Positions 39,288-47,832 of a DNA stretch of 64,000 nucleotides are shown piece after piece. The translations under genes and the position numbers were made by a program. The notes beneath the pieces are model-generated. The model ran no database searches, was not told the DNA's origin, and saw only the letters and a program-made list of their open reading frames with translations. Each line of letters starts with the position of its first letter. Within the stretch, counting starts at the first letter, position 1. The stretch comes from Vibrio sp. SCSIO 43137. Its GTDB lineage: Bacteria > Pseudomonadota > Gammaproteobacteria > Enterobacterales > Vibrionaceae. The stretch covers positions 496,001 to 560,000 of the forward strand of contig NZ_CP116383.1 of NCBI RefSeq assembly GCF_028201475.1, written 5' to 3'.

Positions 39288-40721
39288 GTGACAGACATAA
39301 TTAACTTAATGAACGATCTCCTGTGGGGATCTATCCTTGTTTATCTGCTGGTTGGTGTTGGTATCTACTTTACTGTCCGACTAGGATTTATTCAGATTCG
39401 TCATTTCGGACACATGTTTAGTGTCCTGAAGAACAGCCGTAAAGCGGACAAGTCAGGTATCTCTTCATTTCAGGCACTGTGTACCAGTCTGGCTGCACGT
39501 GTAGGTACCGGTAACATGGCCGGTGTAGCTGTAGCCCTTACTGCCGGTGGCCCGGGTGCTATTTTCTGGATGTGGCTTATTGCCATGCTGGGTATGGCAA
39601 CCTCTTTTGCCGAGAGTACTCTGGCGCAGCTATATAAGACCAAAGATGACGACGGAAACTATCGCGGCGGACCAGCCTACTATATGGAAAAAGGTCTGGG
39701 AATGCGCTGGATGGGCGTTCTGTTCTCTATTTTCCTGATTATCGCGTTTGGTCTGGTTTTCAATGCCGTTCAGGCAAACTCAATTACTAGTGCAATGAAT
39801 ACCGCCTTTGGCTGGGATCCTATGTACGTTGGGATCGGTATCGTTGCTATTTCGGCAGTCGTTATCTTTGGTGGTATTCGTGCTATCGCGAAAACAGCGG
39901 AGCTTATCGTACCTGTAATGGCGCTGTTCTATCTGGCTCTGGCGATCTTCGTTGTTGCTATGAACATGGATAAAGTTCCGGGTGCCATTGCGCTGATCTT
40001 TAAGAGTGCGTTTGGCTTCCAGGAAGCCGCAGCCGGTGGTTTAGGTTATGCCATTGCCCAGGCGATGATTAACGGTATTAAACGTGGTCTGTTCTCTAAC
40101 GAAGCCGGTATGGGTTCTGCGCCGAACGCAGCAGCGTCTGCAACACCTTATCCGCCACACCCTGCGTCACAGGGTTATGTACAGATGCTGGGTGTTTTTA
40201 CCGATACCATCGTAATCTGTACGGCTACTGTAGCGATTATCCTTGTTTCTGGTGAATATGTTCCTCACGGTGATGTTACTGGTATCGAGCTGACTCAGCG
40301 TGCACTAAGTTCTCAGGTTGGTGACTGGGGTTCTATTTTCGTTGCTGTGGCGATTTTCTTCTTTGCCTTTACTTCGATTATTGCTAACTACTCTTATGCG
40401 GAGACCAACCTTATCTTCCTTGAGCACAACCATAAAGCGGGTCTGAGCCTGTTCCGTATTGTTGTTCTTGGTATGGTGATGTTTGGCTCAATCGGTTCGC
40501 TGCCAATCGTCTGGTCTATGGCCGATGTTTCTATGGGCTTGATGGCGATTGTTAACCTTGTGGCGATTCTGCTTCTGTCTGGTATCGTGATTAAACTGGC
40601 TAAAGACTATAACCGCCAGTTGTCTCAGGGCAAGGTTCCTACCTTTGATGCTAATGATTACCCAGAGCTGAAATCTCAGCTTGAAGAAGGCATCTGGTAC
40701 GAGGAAAAGAAAGACTCATAG
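39288..40721 (+). CDS. agcS: Sodium:alanine (glycine) symporter, AGCS family
   Basis: A 477-residue inner-membrane carrier that imports alanine or glycine with Na+. It has about eleven hydrophobic segments and the family motifs FQALCTSLAARVGTGNMAGVA, GGPGAIFWMW, FKSAFGFQEAAAGG and KRGLFSNEAGMGSAP. The start is a GTG preceded by AAGAGG. The short hydrophilic C-terminus (YEEKKDS) is cytoplasmic. The gene is monocistronic, ending in a strong terminator. Alanine versus glycine preference cannot be told from the sequence. Confidence 0.95.
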   Translation: MTDIINLMNDLLWGSILVYLLVGVGIYFTVRLGFIQIRHFGHMFSVLKNSRKADKSGISSFQALCTSLAARVGTGNMAGVAVALTAGGPGAIFWMWLIAMLGMATSFAESTLAQLYKTKDDDGNYRGGPAYYMEKGLGMRWMGVLFSIFLIIAFGLVFNAVQANSITSAMNTAFGWDPMYVGIGIVAISAVVIFGGIRAIAKTAELIVPVMALFYLALAIFVVAMNMDKVPGAIALIFKSAFGFQEAAAGGLGYAIAQAMINGIKRGLFSNEAGMGSAPNAAASATPYPPHPASQGYVQMLGVFTDTIVICTATVAIILVSGEYVPHGDVTGIELTQRALSSQVGDWGSIFVAVAIFFFAFTSIIANYSYAETNLIFLEHNHKAGLSLFRIVVLGMVMFGSIGSLPIVWSMADVSMGLMAIVNLVAILLLSGIVIKLAKDYNRQLSQGKVPTFDANDYPELKSQLEEGIWYEEKKDS

Positions 40722-40755
40722 TAGTTAATTGAGAATTTCTATCAGACAAATCGAT

Positions 40756-40786
40756 AAAGCCATGCTGACTAAGCATGGCTTTTTTT
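40756..40786 (+). terminator. Terminator after agcS
   Basis: Stem AGCCATGCT / AGCATGGCT with a 5-base loop followed by TTTTTT, 35 bp after the agcS stop. Confidence 0.9.
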
Positions 40787-40848
40787 ATATTCTATCCTGA
40801 CAAACAAAAGCGAATAATACCTAAAACTAATCAGTCAGGAAGTTACCT

Positions 40849-41622
40849 ATGCTTATCGTTGTTTCACCGGCCAAGACGCTGGACTATGAATCCCCCCTTG
40901 CTACTGAGGAATTTACTCTGCCGGAGCTTACTCAGCACTCGAAAGAGTTGATTGAAGAGTGCCGTAAACTCACCCCTCAGGATATCTCTGAGCTGATGAC
41001 GGTAAGCGACAAGATTGCCGGTCTTAATGTCGCTCGTTTTCAACAATGGAGCGAAACCTTTACCACTGAAAACGCCAGACAGGCTATCTTAGCCTTTAAA
41101 GGGGATGTTTATACCGGACTGGACGCACAGAGCATGACAGCGCAGGATTTCAACTATGCTCAGTCTCACCTGAGAATGTTATCCGGCCTTTATGGCCTGC
41201 TGAAGCCTCTTGACCTGATGCAGCCGTACCGTCTGGAAATGGGCACTAAGCTGGCTAACAGCCGTGGAACGAATCTATATCAGTTCTGGGGCTCTATTAT
41301 CACCGAGAAGCTAAATCAGGCCTTGGCAGAGCAGGGCGACAATGTTCTGGTTAATCTGGCGTCTAATGAGTACTTTAAAGCTGTTAAGAAGAAAGAGCTG
41401 GACGGCAGCATAATTACCCCTGTGTTTAAAGACTGCAAAAATGGTCAGTACAAGGTGATCAGCTTCTTTGCCAAAAAAGCGCGCGGTATGATGGCCCGCT
41501 ATATTATCGACAATCAAATAGATTCAATTGAAGGGTTGACTAAGTTTGATAGTGCCGGATATTACTTTGCTGAAGAAGAGTCTACTGCTACTGAGTTGGT
41601 ATTTAAGCGCGAAGAGCAGTAA
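40849..41622 (+). CDS. yaaA: Peroxide stress protein YaaA (DUF328)
   Basis: YaaA limits free iron and protects DNA from peroxide damage in E. coli, where it is OxyR-regulated. The 257-residue protein starts [16 protein letters not shown]. It has [51 protein letters not shown] and [11 protein letters not shown], all typical of the family. It is monocistronic between agcS and srmB. No OxyR site could be assigned. Confidence 0.96.
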   Translation: MLIVVSPAKTLDYESPLATEEFTLPELTQHSKELIEECRKLTPQDISELMTVSDKIAGLNVARFQQWSETFTTENARQAILAFKGDVYTGLDAQSMTAQDFNYAQSHLRMLSGLYGLLKPLDLMQPYRLEMGTKLANSRGTNLYQFWGSIITEKLNQALAEQGDNVLVNLASNEYFKAVKKKELDGSIITPVFKDCKNGQYKVISFFAKKARGMMARYIIDNQIDSIEGLTKFDSAGYYFAEEESTATELVFKREEQ

Positions 41623-41644
41623 CTGAGCCGGGATCTGCAAAGAT

Positions 41645-41676
41645 AAAAAAACGGGAACCTAATGTTCCCGTTTTTT
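41645..41676. terminator. Bidirectional terminator between yaaA and srmB
   Basis: A-run, stem CGGGAAC, 5-base loop, stem GTTCCCG, T-run, between convergent genes. Confidence 0.9.
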
Positions 41677-41702
41677 ACATCTTTTTCGCTGCTGTCTAAA
41701 GC

Positions 41703-42932
41703 TTACTTCTTTTTAGCGGTCTTCTTTTTAGTGGCCGTTTTCTTTTTGGCGTCTTTGCTCTTTTTCTTCTTTTTCACAACCGGCTTTTTATGAGTCGGAC
41801 GCATACCTTTGACAAATCTCTCTTTGATCTCTTCTTTGGTGTAGCGGGCAACTCTTTCAAGCATCGCCTGATCATGAGCTTCTACCAGTGATACGGCACT
41901 GCCTTTTTTACCTGCACGGGCGGTACGGCCGATACGGTGCAGATAAACATCTGCCGTTCTAGGCATATCGTAGTTAATGACATGGCTGACGTCAGGCAAG
42001 TCGATTCCGCGGGCAGCAACGTCTGTTGCCAGCAGTACATTCACTTCTCCGTCACGGAAACGACGGATGGCGTTATTACGTCTGTCCTGAGGCATTTCAC
42101 CCTGTATCCAGCTACACGGGATTTGCGCACTTTCCAGCATTGCACGCAGCTCGCCCAGACGCTCACGGGTTTTGATAAACACGATAGAACGCTCAGCTTC
42201 ATTGCTGATAATGTGCTTCAGCAGTTCTACTTTATGTTCCAATGTATCCGCTCTGTGGTACCACTGAGTAATCTTCTTGCGTTCGCGGCGTGAAGGCTGG
42301 GCATCAATTTCAGCCGGCTCGTTAAGCAGATCGGCAGTAAAGCCTTCAACACCACGGCCTTCCAGTGTTGCAGAGAACAGAAGCGTCTGCTTTCTCCAGC
42401 GACACTCTCCGGACAGACGGTCAACTACAGGGCCGAATCCCATATCCAGCATGCGGTCTGCTTCGTCCAGAATTAGCCACTCAATGGCGCGGCAATCAAA
42501 GCGTTCTGCTTCGATATACTCCATAAGGCGTCCAGGTGTGGCCACAACAATATCCTGAGTCGTTGCCAGAATATCGGCGTGATCCTGATACATAACCCCG
42601 CCGGTGATGGTGAAGATCTTCAGGTTAGTATTTTTAGCCAGAGCCCTTGCCTGATCGGCAACCTGCATAGCAAGTTCGCGGGTAGGAGTCAGGATCAGAA
42701 CCCTTGCCGGTCCTGCTTTTTTACGCGGAAAATCTTGAAGGTACTGTAGGGCTGGCAGTACAAACGCAGCAGTTTTACCTGTGCCTGTAGGAGCCGAAGC
42801 CAGAATATCTCTACCGTCTAATGCGTGAGGGATCGCCTCAGCCTGAACCTGAGTCGGCCGCTCATATCCGGCCTCTTCGATAGCGGCTAATAGATTAGGA
42901 TCTAGCTCTAGTTCGGAAAATTTTCTGACCAC
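41703..42932 (-). CDS. srmB: DEAD-box ATP-dependent RNA helicase SrmB
   Basis: SrmB assists early assembly of the 50S ribosomal subunit. The 409-residue protein has the Q motif RPTQVQAEAIP, Walker A APTGTGKT, PTRELA, the DEAD box LILDEADRM, SAT in LLFSATL, and the C-terminal helicase motifs VNVLLATDVAARGID and HRIGRTARAG. The tail (about residues 380-409) is almost all Lys and Thr and should bind RNA. Assignment to SrmB over other DEAD-box proteins rests on overall sequence, length and the neighbouring trmN6, its partner locus in E. coli. Confidence 0.92.
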   Translation of the reverse strand: MVRKFSELELDPNLLAAIEEAGYERPTQVQAEAIPHALDGRDILASAPTGTGKTAAFVLPALQYLQDFPRKKAGPARVLILTPTRELAMQVADQARALAKNTNLKIFTITGGVMYQDHADILATTQDIVVATPGRLMEYIEAERFDCRAIEWLILDEADRMLDMGFGPVVDRLSGECRWRKQTLLFSATLEGRGVEGFTADLLNEPAEIDAQPSRRERKKITQWYHRADTLEHKVELLKHIISNEAERSIVFIKTRERLGELRAMLESAQIPCSWIQGEMPQDRRNNAIRRFRDGEVNVLLATDVAARGIDLPDVSHVINYDMPRTADVYLHRIGRTARAGKKGSAVSLVEAHDQAMLERVARYTKEEIKERFVKGMRPTHKKPVVKKKKKSKDAKKKTATKKKTAKKK

Positions 42933-42998
42933 AATAGGATCTCCACAAGCGGGTAGTTAAAAGTTTGGTCGCGCATTATAGATGATCAAAGATCATTT

Positions 42999-43718
42999 CT
43001 ACATCTTTAAATAAAACTCTTTTGTCAGTTGAGTAAATTCTTTGCTGTAACCCTGCTGATCCGAGATGGTAAGTGAGCTCTCCTCACCGCTTACCTGAGT
43101 CCGGGTTAACTCTATTAAAAGCCGGTTAACAGGTTTGCTGGGTGTTGGTTTTACTTTGCACAGTCTGCTAACAAACCAATTGTCTGCTTTTGCCAGTTGT
43201 ATAAACCGCTCCCCCTCGGTCAGTGGTAACACAAAACTCGCTTTGCCGCATTGGCTAAGTCGCTTGCTGCACTGTTGTAGAAGAGAAGCGTGATTCAATG
43301 TTTGTGTATGCCTTGCAATAGCACGCTGGGCGGATTGTGACTGTTCTCCAGAGTTAAAATAGGGAGGATTGCAGACAATGGTATCGAAAGTCTGACTGTT
43401 CTGCCAGCTAACGATATTACTCTGAATCAGACTGATTCTCTCCCCCCAGTCGCTATTCTGAAAGTTAATTTCAGCTGCTTTACAGGCTGACTTTTCCAGC
43501 TCGATAGCCGTAATTTGTGCTGTTGCTGAACGTTGCGCACACATTAAAGTGAGCAGCCCTGTACCCGTGCCGATATCAAGAATGGTTTCGGCTTGATCTA
43601 AATCAATCCATGCACCCAGTAGCACACTGTCGGTACTTACCGGCATGCCGGAGAAGCCTCCGTATATCCCGAACTTCTTGAATTTAAAGTCTTTAGTTCG
43701 TTTTTTATCTCTATTCAT
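42999..43718 (-). CDS. trmN6: tRNA1(Val) (adenine37-N6)-methyltransferase
   Basis: TrmN6 (YfiC) methylates A37 of tRNA-Val with S-adenosylmethionine. The 239-residue protein has KKFGIYGGFSGMPVSTDSVLLGAW, the SAM motif ILDIGTGTGLLTLM (about residue 45), and the N6-adenine methyltransferase motif NPPYF near 115. It is tandem with srmB on the minus strand, whereas the E. coli pair is divergent. A 66-bp gap separates them. Confidence 0.93.
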   Translation of the reverse strand: MNRDKKRTKDFKFKKFGIYGGFSGMPVSTDSVLLGAWIDLDQAETILDIGTGTGLLTLMCAQRSATAQITAIELEKSACKAAEINFQNSDWGERISLIQSNIVSWQNSQTFDTIVCNPPYFNSGEQSQSAQRAIARHTQTLNHASLLQQCSKRLSQCGKASFVLPLTEGERFIQLAKADNWFVSRLCKVKPTPSKPVNRLLIELTRTQVSGEESSLTISDQQGYSKEFTQLTKEFYLKM

Positions 43719-44010
43719 TTTATTCTGATTTGGTGAAATGGATAAGAATTAATCACTATGTTGAGATCTTGTTATAGTTTTATATTCTTTATTCTGTAAT
43801 GTTTTTTCAATGCTGTTCATTGATGATCATCTGTATAACTATCAATAACCAGTGTCATAAACTGCCGTTATAGGTGCTAAATGGTTTAATATTTCGTTTT
43901 TTGCCTATCTATTGACCGCTAAGCTCTATTTCGTCATCATCACGCCCCTAAAATTAGTTGATTAATCTAACTAATGCTTAAAAAGTAACATATTATTACA
44001 AGGTTTATTT
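43719..44010. other. Divergent promoter region trmN6 / brnQ
   Basis: About 290 AT-rich bases between divergent genes. It holds no ORF with a ribosome site and no clear terminator. The promoters of both genes must lie here, but no well-matched sigma-70 box stands out. Confidence 0.4.
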
Positions 44011-45324
44011 ATGAATCAGAACTTAAAAGTAACTGACATAATAGCAGTAGGTTTTATGCTATTTGCATTTTTCTTGGGCGCGGGAAACATTATTTTTCCT
44101 CCTCTCGCTGGTCAGTTAGCTGGAGAAAACTCTCTGCCAGCAATGTTCGGATTTCTGGTTACTGCGGTAGGTCTTCCCCTGATTACTATTGTTGCGATTG
44201 CTGTTGCTGGTGGTACCTGGGATAAACTGACTCAGGATCTGCCAAAAAGAGCTGCCACAATTATGGCGTTGCTGATGTTTATTATTATCGGCCCGGCTTT
44301 CGCAGCTCCACGTACTGGTCTGGTAGCTTATGAGATGGCGGTTAAACCTTTTATCATTGATGCTGCTCAGGCGGATCTGACTATTTTCTCTATCGTCTTC
44401 TTTGCAATTGCTATGTTCTTTGCCTGGTCTCAGGGAAAGCTGATTGATGTTATCGGCAAGCTGCTTACTCCTGCACTTTTCATCTGTCTGGTGGTTCTGG
44501 CTGTCGGCGTATTTATGAGCCCGCAGGGTGAAATCATGGCACCTCAGGGTGACTATGTTTCTCAGCCGCTGGTGAAAGGTTTCCTTGAAGGTTACAACAC
44601 CATGGATACTTTCGCCTCTCTGATGTTCGGTATGCTGATTGTGGATGCACTACGTGGTAAAGGCATTACTGAAAAGAGCGCTATTACTAAGTACCTGATT
44701 ATTGCAGGTCTGGTGGCTGCGGCAGGTCTGGCATTTATTTATATCTCTCTGTTCTATCTTGGCGCAACCAGTGGTGGTGTGACGGTAAATGCTGATAACG
44801 GCGGTGTAATTCTGAGTGCTTATGTTCAGTCTCTGTTTGGTGCTTCCGGTCAGTATGTTCTTTCCAGCATTGTTCTGCTGGCGTGTCTGACTACTGCTAT
44901 CGGCCTTATCTCTGCCTGTTCGGATTTCTTCAGCTCTCTATGCAAAGTTCCATACAAAGCCTGGGTTATTATCGTTGGTCTGGCTTGTACTCTGGTTGCC
45001 AACATTGGCCTTGCACAGCTAATTAGCTTGTCTGTACCTGTACTGTTCCTGCTGTATCCGGTAGCGATTGCTCTGGTAGCACTGACTTTCTTCCGCAACA
45101 AGGTTGCTAACCGTCAACTGGCATACCGCACGGTAATTCTGGTATCACTGCTGTTTGCGATGATCGATGCGGTTAAAGTGGCAGGCGTGGACGTGTCTGC
45201 ACTAAACTTTATTCCGCTATTTGACTACGGAATGGGTTGGTTGCTGCCTACCGCTGCTACTTTAGTTGCTATGCTGTTTATCGGTGGTCAGAGTGAGCAA
45301 ACTCTGACAGAAGAGACGGCCTAA
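44011..45324 (+). CDS. brnQ: Branched-chain amino acid:cation symporter BrnQ
   Basis: BrnQ imports leucine, isoleucine and valine with Na+ or H+. The 437-residue membrane protein has about twelve hydrophobic segments and family motifs: GFMLFAFFLGAGNIIFPP near the N-terminus, PRTGLVAYEMAV, YNTMDTFASLMFGMLIVDALRGKG and a C-terminal FIPLFDYGMGWLLP. It is monocistronic, with a terminator 27 bp after the stop. Confidence 0.96.
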   Translation: MNQNLKVTDIIAVGFMLFAFFLGAGNIIFPPLAGQLAGENSLPAMFGFLVTAVGLPLITIVAIAVAGGTWDKLTQDLPKRAATIMALLMFIIIGPAFAAPRTGLVAYEMAVKPFIIDAAQADLTIFSIVFFAIAMFFAWSQGKLIDVIGKLLTPALFICLVVLAVGVFMSPQGEIMAPQGDYVSQPLVKGFLEGYNTMDTFASLMFGMLIVDALRGKGITEKSAITKYLIIAGLVAAAGLAFIYISLFYLGATSGGVTVNADNGGVILSAYVQSLFGASGQYVLSSIVLLACLTTAIGLISACSDFFSSLCKVPYKAWVIIVGLACTLVANIGLAQLISLSVPVLFLLYPVAIALVALTFFRNKVANRQLAYRTVILVSLLFAMIDAVKVAGVDVSALNFIPLFDYGMGWLLPTAATLVAMLFIGGQSEQTLTEETA

Positions 45325-45350
45325 GCCAGCAAACTAGCTCAGATATTAAA

Positions 45351-45377
45351 AAGGGAAGGCATTTGCCTTGCCTTTTT
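45351..45377 (+). terminator. Terminator after brnQ
   Basis: An interrupted stem, AAGG-G-AAGGC with GCCTT-G-CCTT, closes a 4-base loop and is followed by TTTTT. The stem has one G-G mismatch. Confidence 0.7.
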
Positions 45378-45394
45378 GCATCAGTTTTTAAAGC

Positions 45395-45913
45395 TTAAAG
45401 GCGTTCCTGATACTCAGTCAGTATCTGCTCACACCATGTGGCAATTCGCTGGTCACTCTCTTCATACTGAGAATCTTCATCCAGTGCGAGACCGACAAAA
45501 TGCTTGCCGTCTTCTGTTAGTGCTTTTGACGCTTCGAACTCATAACCTTCATTAGGCCAGTAACCAATAAATTCTGCGCCGGTAGGGATTAGCTCATCGT
45601 GTAGCAAGCCCATGGCATCCAGAAACCATTCGCCGTAGCCTTCCTGATCGCCTAAGCCAAACAGAGCGACACACTTATTGTTAAGGGAAACCGAAGAGAT
45701 ATCCTGCCAGACTTCACTCCAGTCTTCCTGAAGTTCACCAAAATCCCAGGTAGAGATACCGAGTATCAGAAAATCATACTCATTCATTTTGCTGAGAGGT
45801 GTCTTTTTTACATTGTGGATATCGATAAGATCTTCGCCGATGATAGCGCGTATTTTTTCTGCTGCCATTTCGGTATAGCAGGTGGAAGAGCCGTAAAATA
45901 GTCCGATTTTCAT
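45395..45913 (-). CDS. fldB: Flavodoxin FldB
   Basis: A 172-residue long-chain flavodoxin that carries electrons with FMN. It starts [21 protein letters not shown], in which the phosphate loop has the FldB-type SSTCYTE variant. [30 protein letters not shown] and [15 protein letters not shown] follow. It is divergent from xerD, the fldB-xerD-dsbC-recJ-prfB-lysS order of E. coli. Confidence 0.95.
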   Translation of the reverse strand: MKIGLFYGSSTCYTEMAAEKIRAIIGEDLIDIHNVKKTPLSKMNEYDFLILGISTWDFGELQEDWSEVWQDISSVSLNNKCVALFGLGDQEGYGEWFLDAMGLLHDELIPTGAEFIGYWPNEGYEFEASKALTEDGKHFVGLALDEDSQYEESDQRIATWCEQILTEYQERL

Positions 45914-46008
45914 AAGCAGGGTCTGTGACTTTTTATTTGTTGTTGCGCTGATTCTACCTGTAAAAAAGGTATACTCAAGTTCCGAAGTGACTTCTGTTGT
46001 TGAATTTT

Positions 46009-46905
46009 ATGAGTAAAGAATGGGCCACCATTGAACAGTTCCTGGATGCGATCTGGATGGAGAAAGGGCTGTCGGATAATACATTAGCCTCTTACCGGAA
46101 TGATCTTCTGCGTCTGAACGAATGGATGGAAAAGAACGGTTATCAGGTGATGACTATAGCGACTGAAGCCCTTCAGGACTATCAGGCTTTTCTGGTGGAT
46201 AAAGAGTATAAACAGACCTCCCGAGCCAGAATGTTATCGGCGATTAAAAGGCTGTTTCAGTATCTGTACCGGGAAAAAATACGTGAAGACGATCCCAGTG
46301 CCTTGCTCATTGCACCTAAACTACCAAAAAGGCTGCCTAAAGATCTGACCGAACAGCAGGTAGACGATCTGCTGGAAGCGCCTGATGTTAATGATCCCAT
46401 AGAGTTAAGAGATAAAGCGATGCTGGAGCTGCTATACGCGACCGGGCTTAGGGTGACAGAGCTGGTCAGCCTGACCATGGAAAACATCAGTTTGCGGCAG
46501 GGGGTTATCCGGGTGATCGGTAAGGGGGACAAAGAGCGTCTGGTGCCTATGGGTGAAAATGCTATTGACTGGATTGAAACTTTTATCGAACAAGGCAGAC
46601 CAATATTACTGGGAGAAAAGAGTTCCGATGTGGTTTTCCCCAGTAAAAGGGCAAAGCAGATGACCAGACAGACATTCTGGCACCGTATAAAGCACTATGC
46701 TGTAATGGCCGGAATTGATACCGAAAAGTTATCTCCCCACGTATTAAGACACGCTTTTGCCACCCATTTGCTCAATCATGGTGCAGACTTAAGGGTGGTG
46801 CAGATGTTACTGGGACATAGTGACTTATCGACAACTCAAATTTATACTCACGTAGCAACGGAAAGATTAAAACTGATTCATGAGCAACATCACCCCAGAG
46901 CATGA
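46009..46905 (+). CDS. xerD: Site-specific tyrosine recombinase XerD
   Basis: XerD works with XerC at dif to resolve chromosome dimers under FtsK control. The ATG at 46009 gives a 298-residue protein of standard length. A TTG at 45997 would add four residues. The N-terminal SAM-like domain (to about residue 110) is followed by the catalytic domain. This has ATGLRVTELV (first Arg), GKGDKERLVP (Lys), LSPHVLRHAFATHLL (His-Arg), LGHSDLSTTQIYTHV (His and the nucleophilic Tyr). All six catalytic residues are present. Confidence 0.98.
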   Translation: MSKEWATIEQFLDAIWMEKGLSDNTLASYRNDLLRLNEWMEKNGYQVMTIATEALQDYQAFLVDKEYKQTSRARMLSAIKRLFQYLYREKIREDDPSALLIAPKLPKRLPKDLTEQQVDDLLEAPDVNDPIELRDKAMLELLYATGLRVTELVSLTMENISLRQGVIRVIGKGDKERLVPMGENAIDWIETFIEQGRPILLGEKSSDVVFPSKRAKQMTRQTFWHRIKHYAVMAGIDTEKLSPHVLRHAFATHLLNHGADLRVVQMLLGHSDLSTTQIYTHVATERLKLIHEQHHPRA

Positions 46906-46931
46906 ATTCAAACAATAAGGTGGAATTTATA

Positions 46932-47735
46932 ATGAGCATTTTACGCCGGTTAACTTTGCTGGCCCTACCCGCACTTGTCACTGCATGTAATGCAGAAGAA
47001 GTGAAAACTGAAACCACAGAAAGTGCAGCTCCTCAGGCAGCGACACAAAATCTCGAAGTCGCCTATGACGAAGCCAGGTTAAAAGCGCGTTTTGAGAAGA
47101 TGGGTGTGGTGGTTAATAGTATCGCTCCGGCTACTTTTTCCGGTCTGGTGGAAGTCGATACTGACAGCGGCCTGTTTTTCTCTAATTATGCCGGTGATCA
47201 TTTTATCGCGGGGGCTCTGTACTCCCTTGATGATGAAGGTAAGTACGTTAACTTAATTGAAGAGAGAAAGGCGCCGTTAAATGCCAAGAAAATTGCCGCA
47301 TTTGAACAGGATATGATTGTTTATCCGGCGGACAATGAAAAGTACGCCATTACTATATTTACTGATATTACTTGTGGTTACTGCGTTAAACTTCATAACC
47401 AGATGAGTGGCTACAATGCTCTTGGTATTACTGTTCGTTATCTTGCTTATCCTCGTCAGGGGCCTGTTGGTCAGGTCGCTGGTGAAATGGCCCGTATCTG
47501 GTGTGCTAAAGAGCCAGCCAAAGCTATGGATAAAGCCAAGATTGAACGTGATTTCTCTGAGCAGGTAGAGAATGTCGAGCAGTGCCAAGAAAAAGTAAAA
47601 GATCAATATCTGCTTGGCCGTGATCTGGGCATCTCAGGTACACCAGCTATCTTCCTGCCAAACGGCAAGTTAATTGCCGGTTATATGCCGCCAGCAGCGC
47701 TATTCGCCAGAATTTCTGCCGAGCTTGGTGAGTAA
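46932..47735 (+). CDS. dsbC: Thiol:disulfide interchange protein DsbC (possible lipoprotein)
   Basis: DsbC is the periplasmic disulfide isomerase. The ATG at 46932 (AAGGTGGA upstream) gives 267 residues. The N-terminal dimerisation domain is followed by a thioredoxin-like domain with the CGYC active site (about residues 148-151) and cis-Pro SGTPAIF. Two further Cys (IWCAKE and EQCQEK) match the structural pair of E. coli DsbC. The signal sequence ends LVTAC at Cys19, a good lipobox followed by Asn, so the protein may be lipid-anchored. The gene lies between xerD and recJ, as in E. coli. Confidence 0.95.
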   Translation: MSILRRLTLLALPALVTACNAEEVKTETTESAAPQAATQNLEVAYDEARLKARFEKMGVVVNSIAPATFSGLVEVDTDSGLFFSNYAGDHFIAGALYSLDDEGKYVNLIEERKAPLNAKKIAAFEQDMIVYPADNEKYAITIFTDITCGYCVKLHNQMSGYNALGITVRYLAYPRQGPVGQVAGEMARIWCAKEPAKAMDKAKIERDFSEQVENVEQCQEKVKDQYLLGRDLGISGTPAIFLPNGKLIAGYMPPAALFARISAELGE

Positions 47736-47832
47736 CCAGACCTTACGCCGGAAAAGAGGTTTTTCGGCGTTACTCTGCTTATTAGTCCTTTTCCTGTTTA
47801 CTGAACCCGCCCAATAAGAGATATACAAACTC

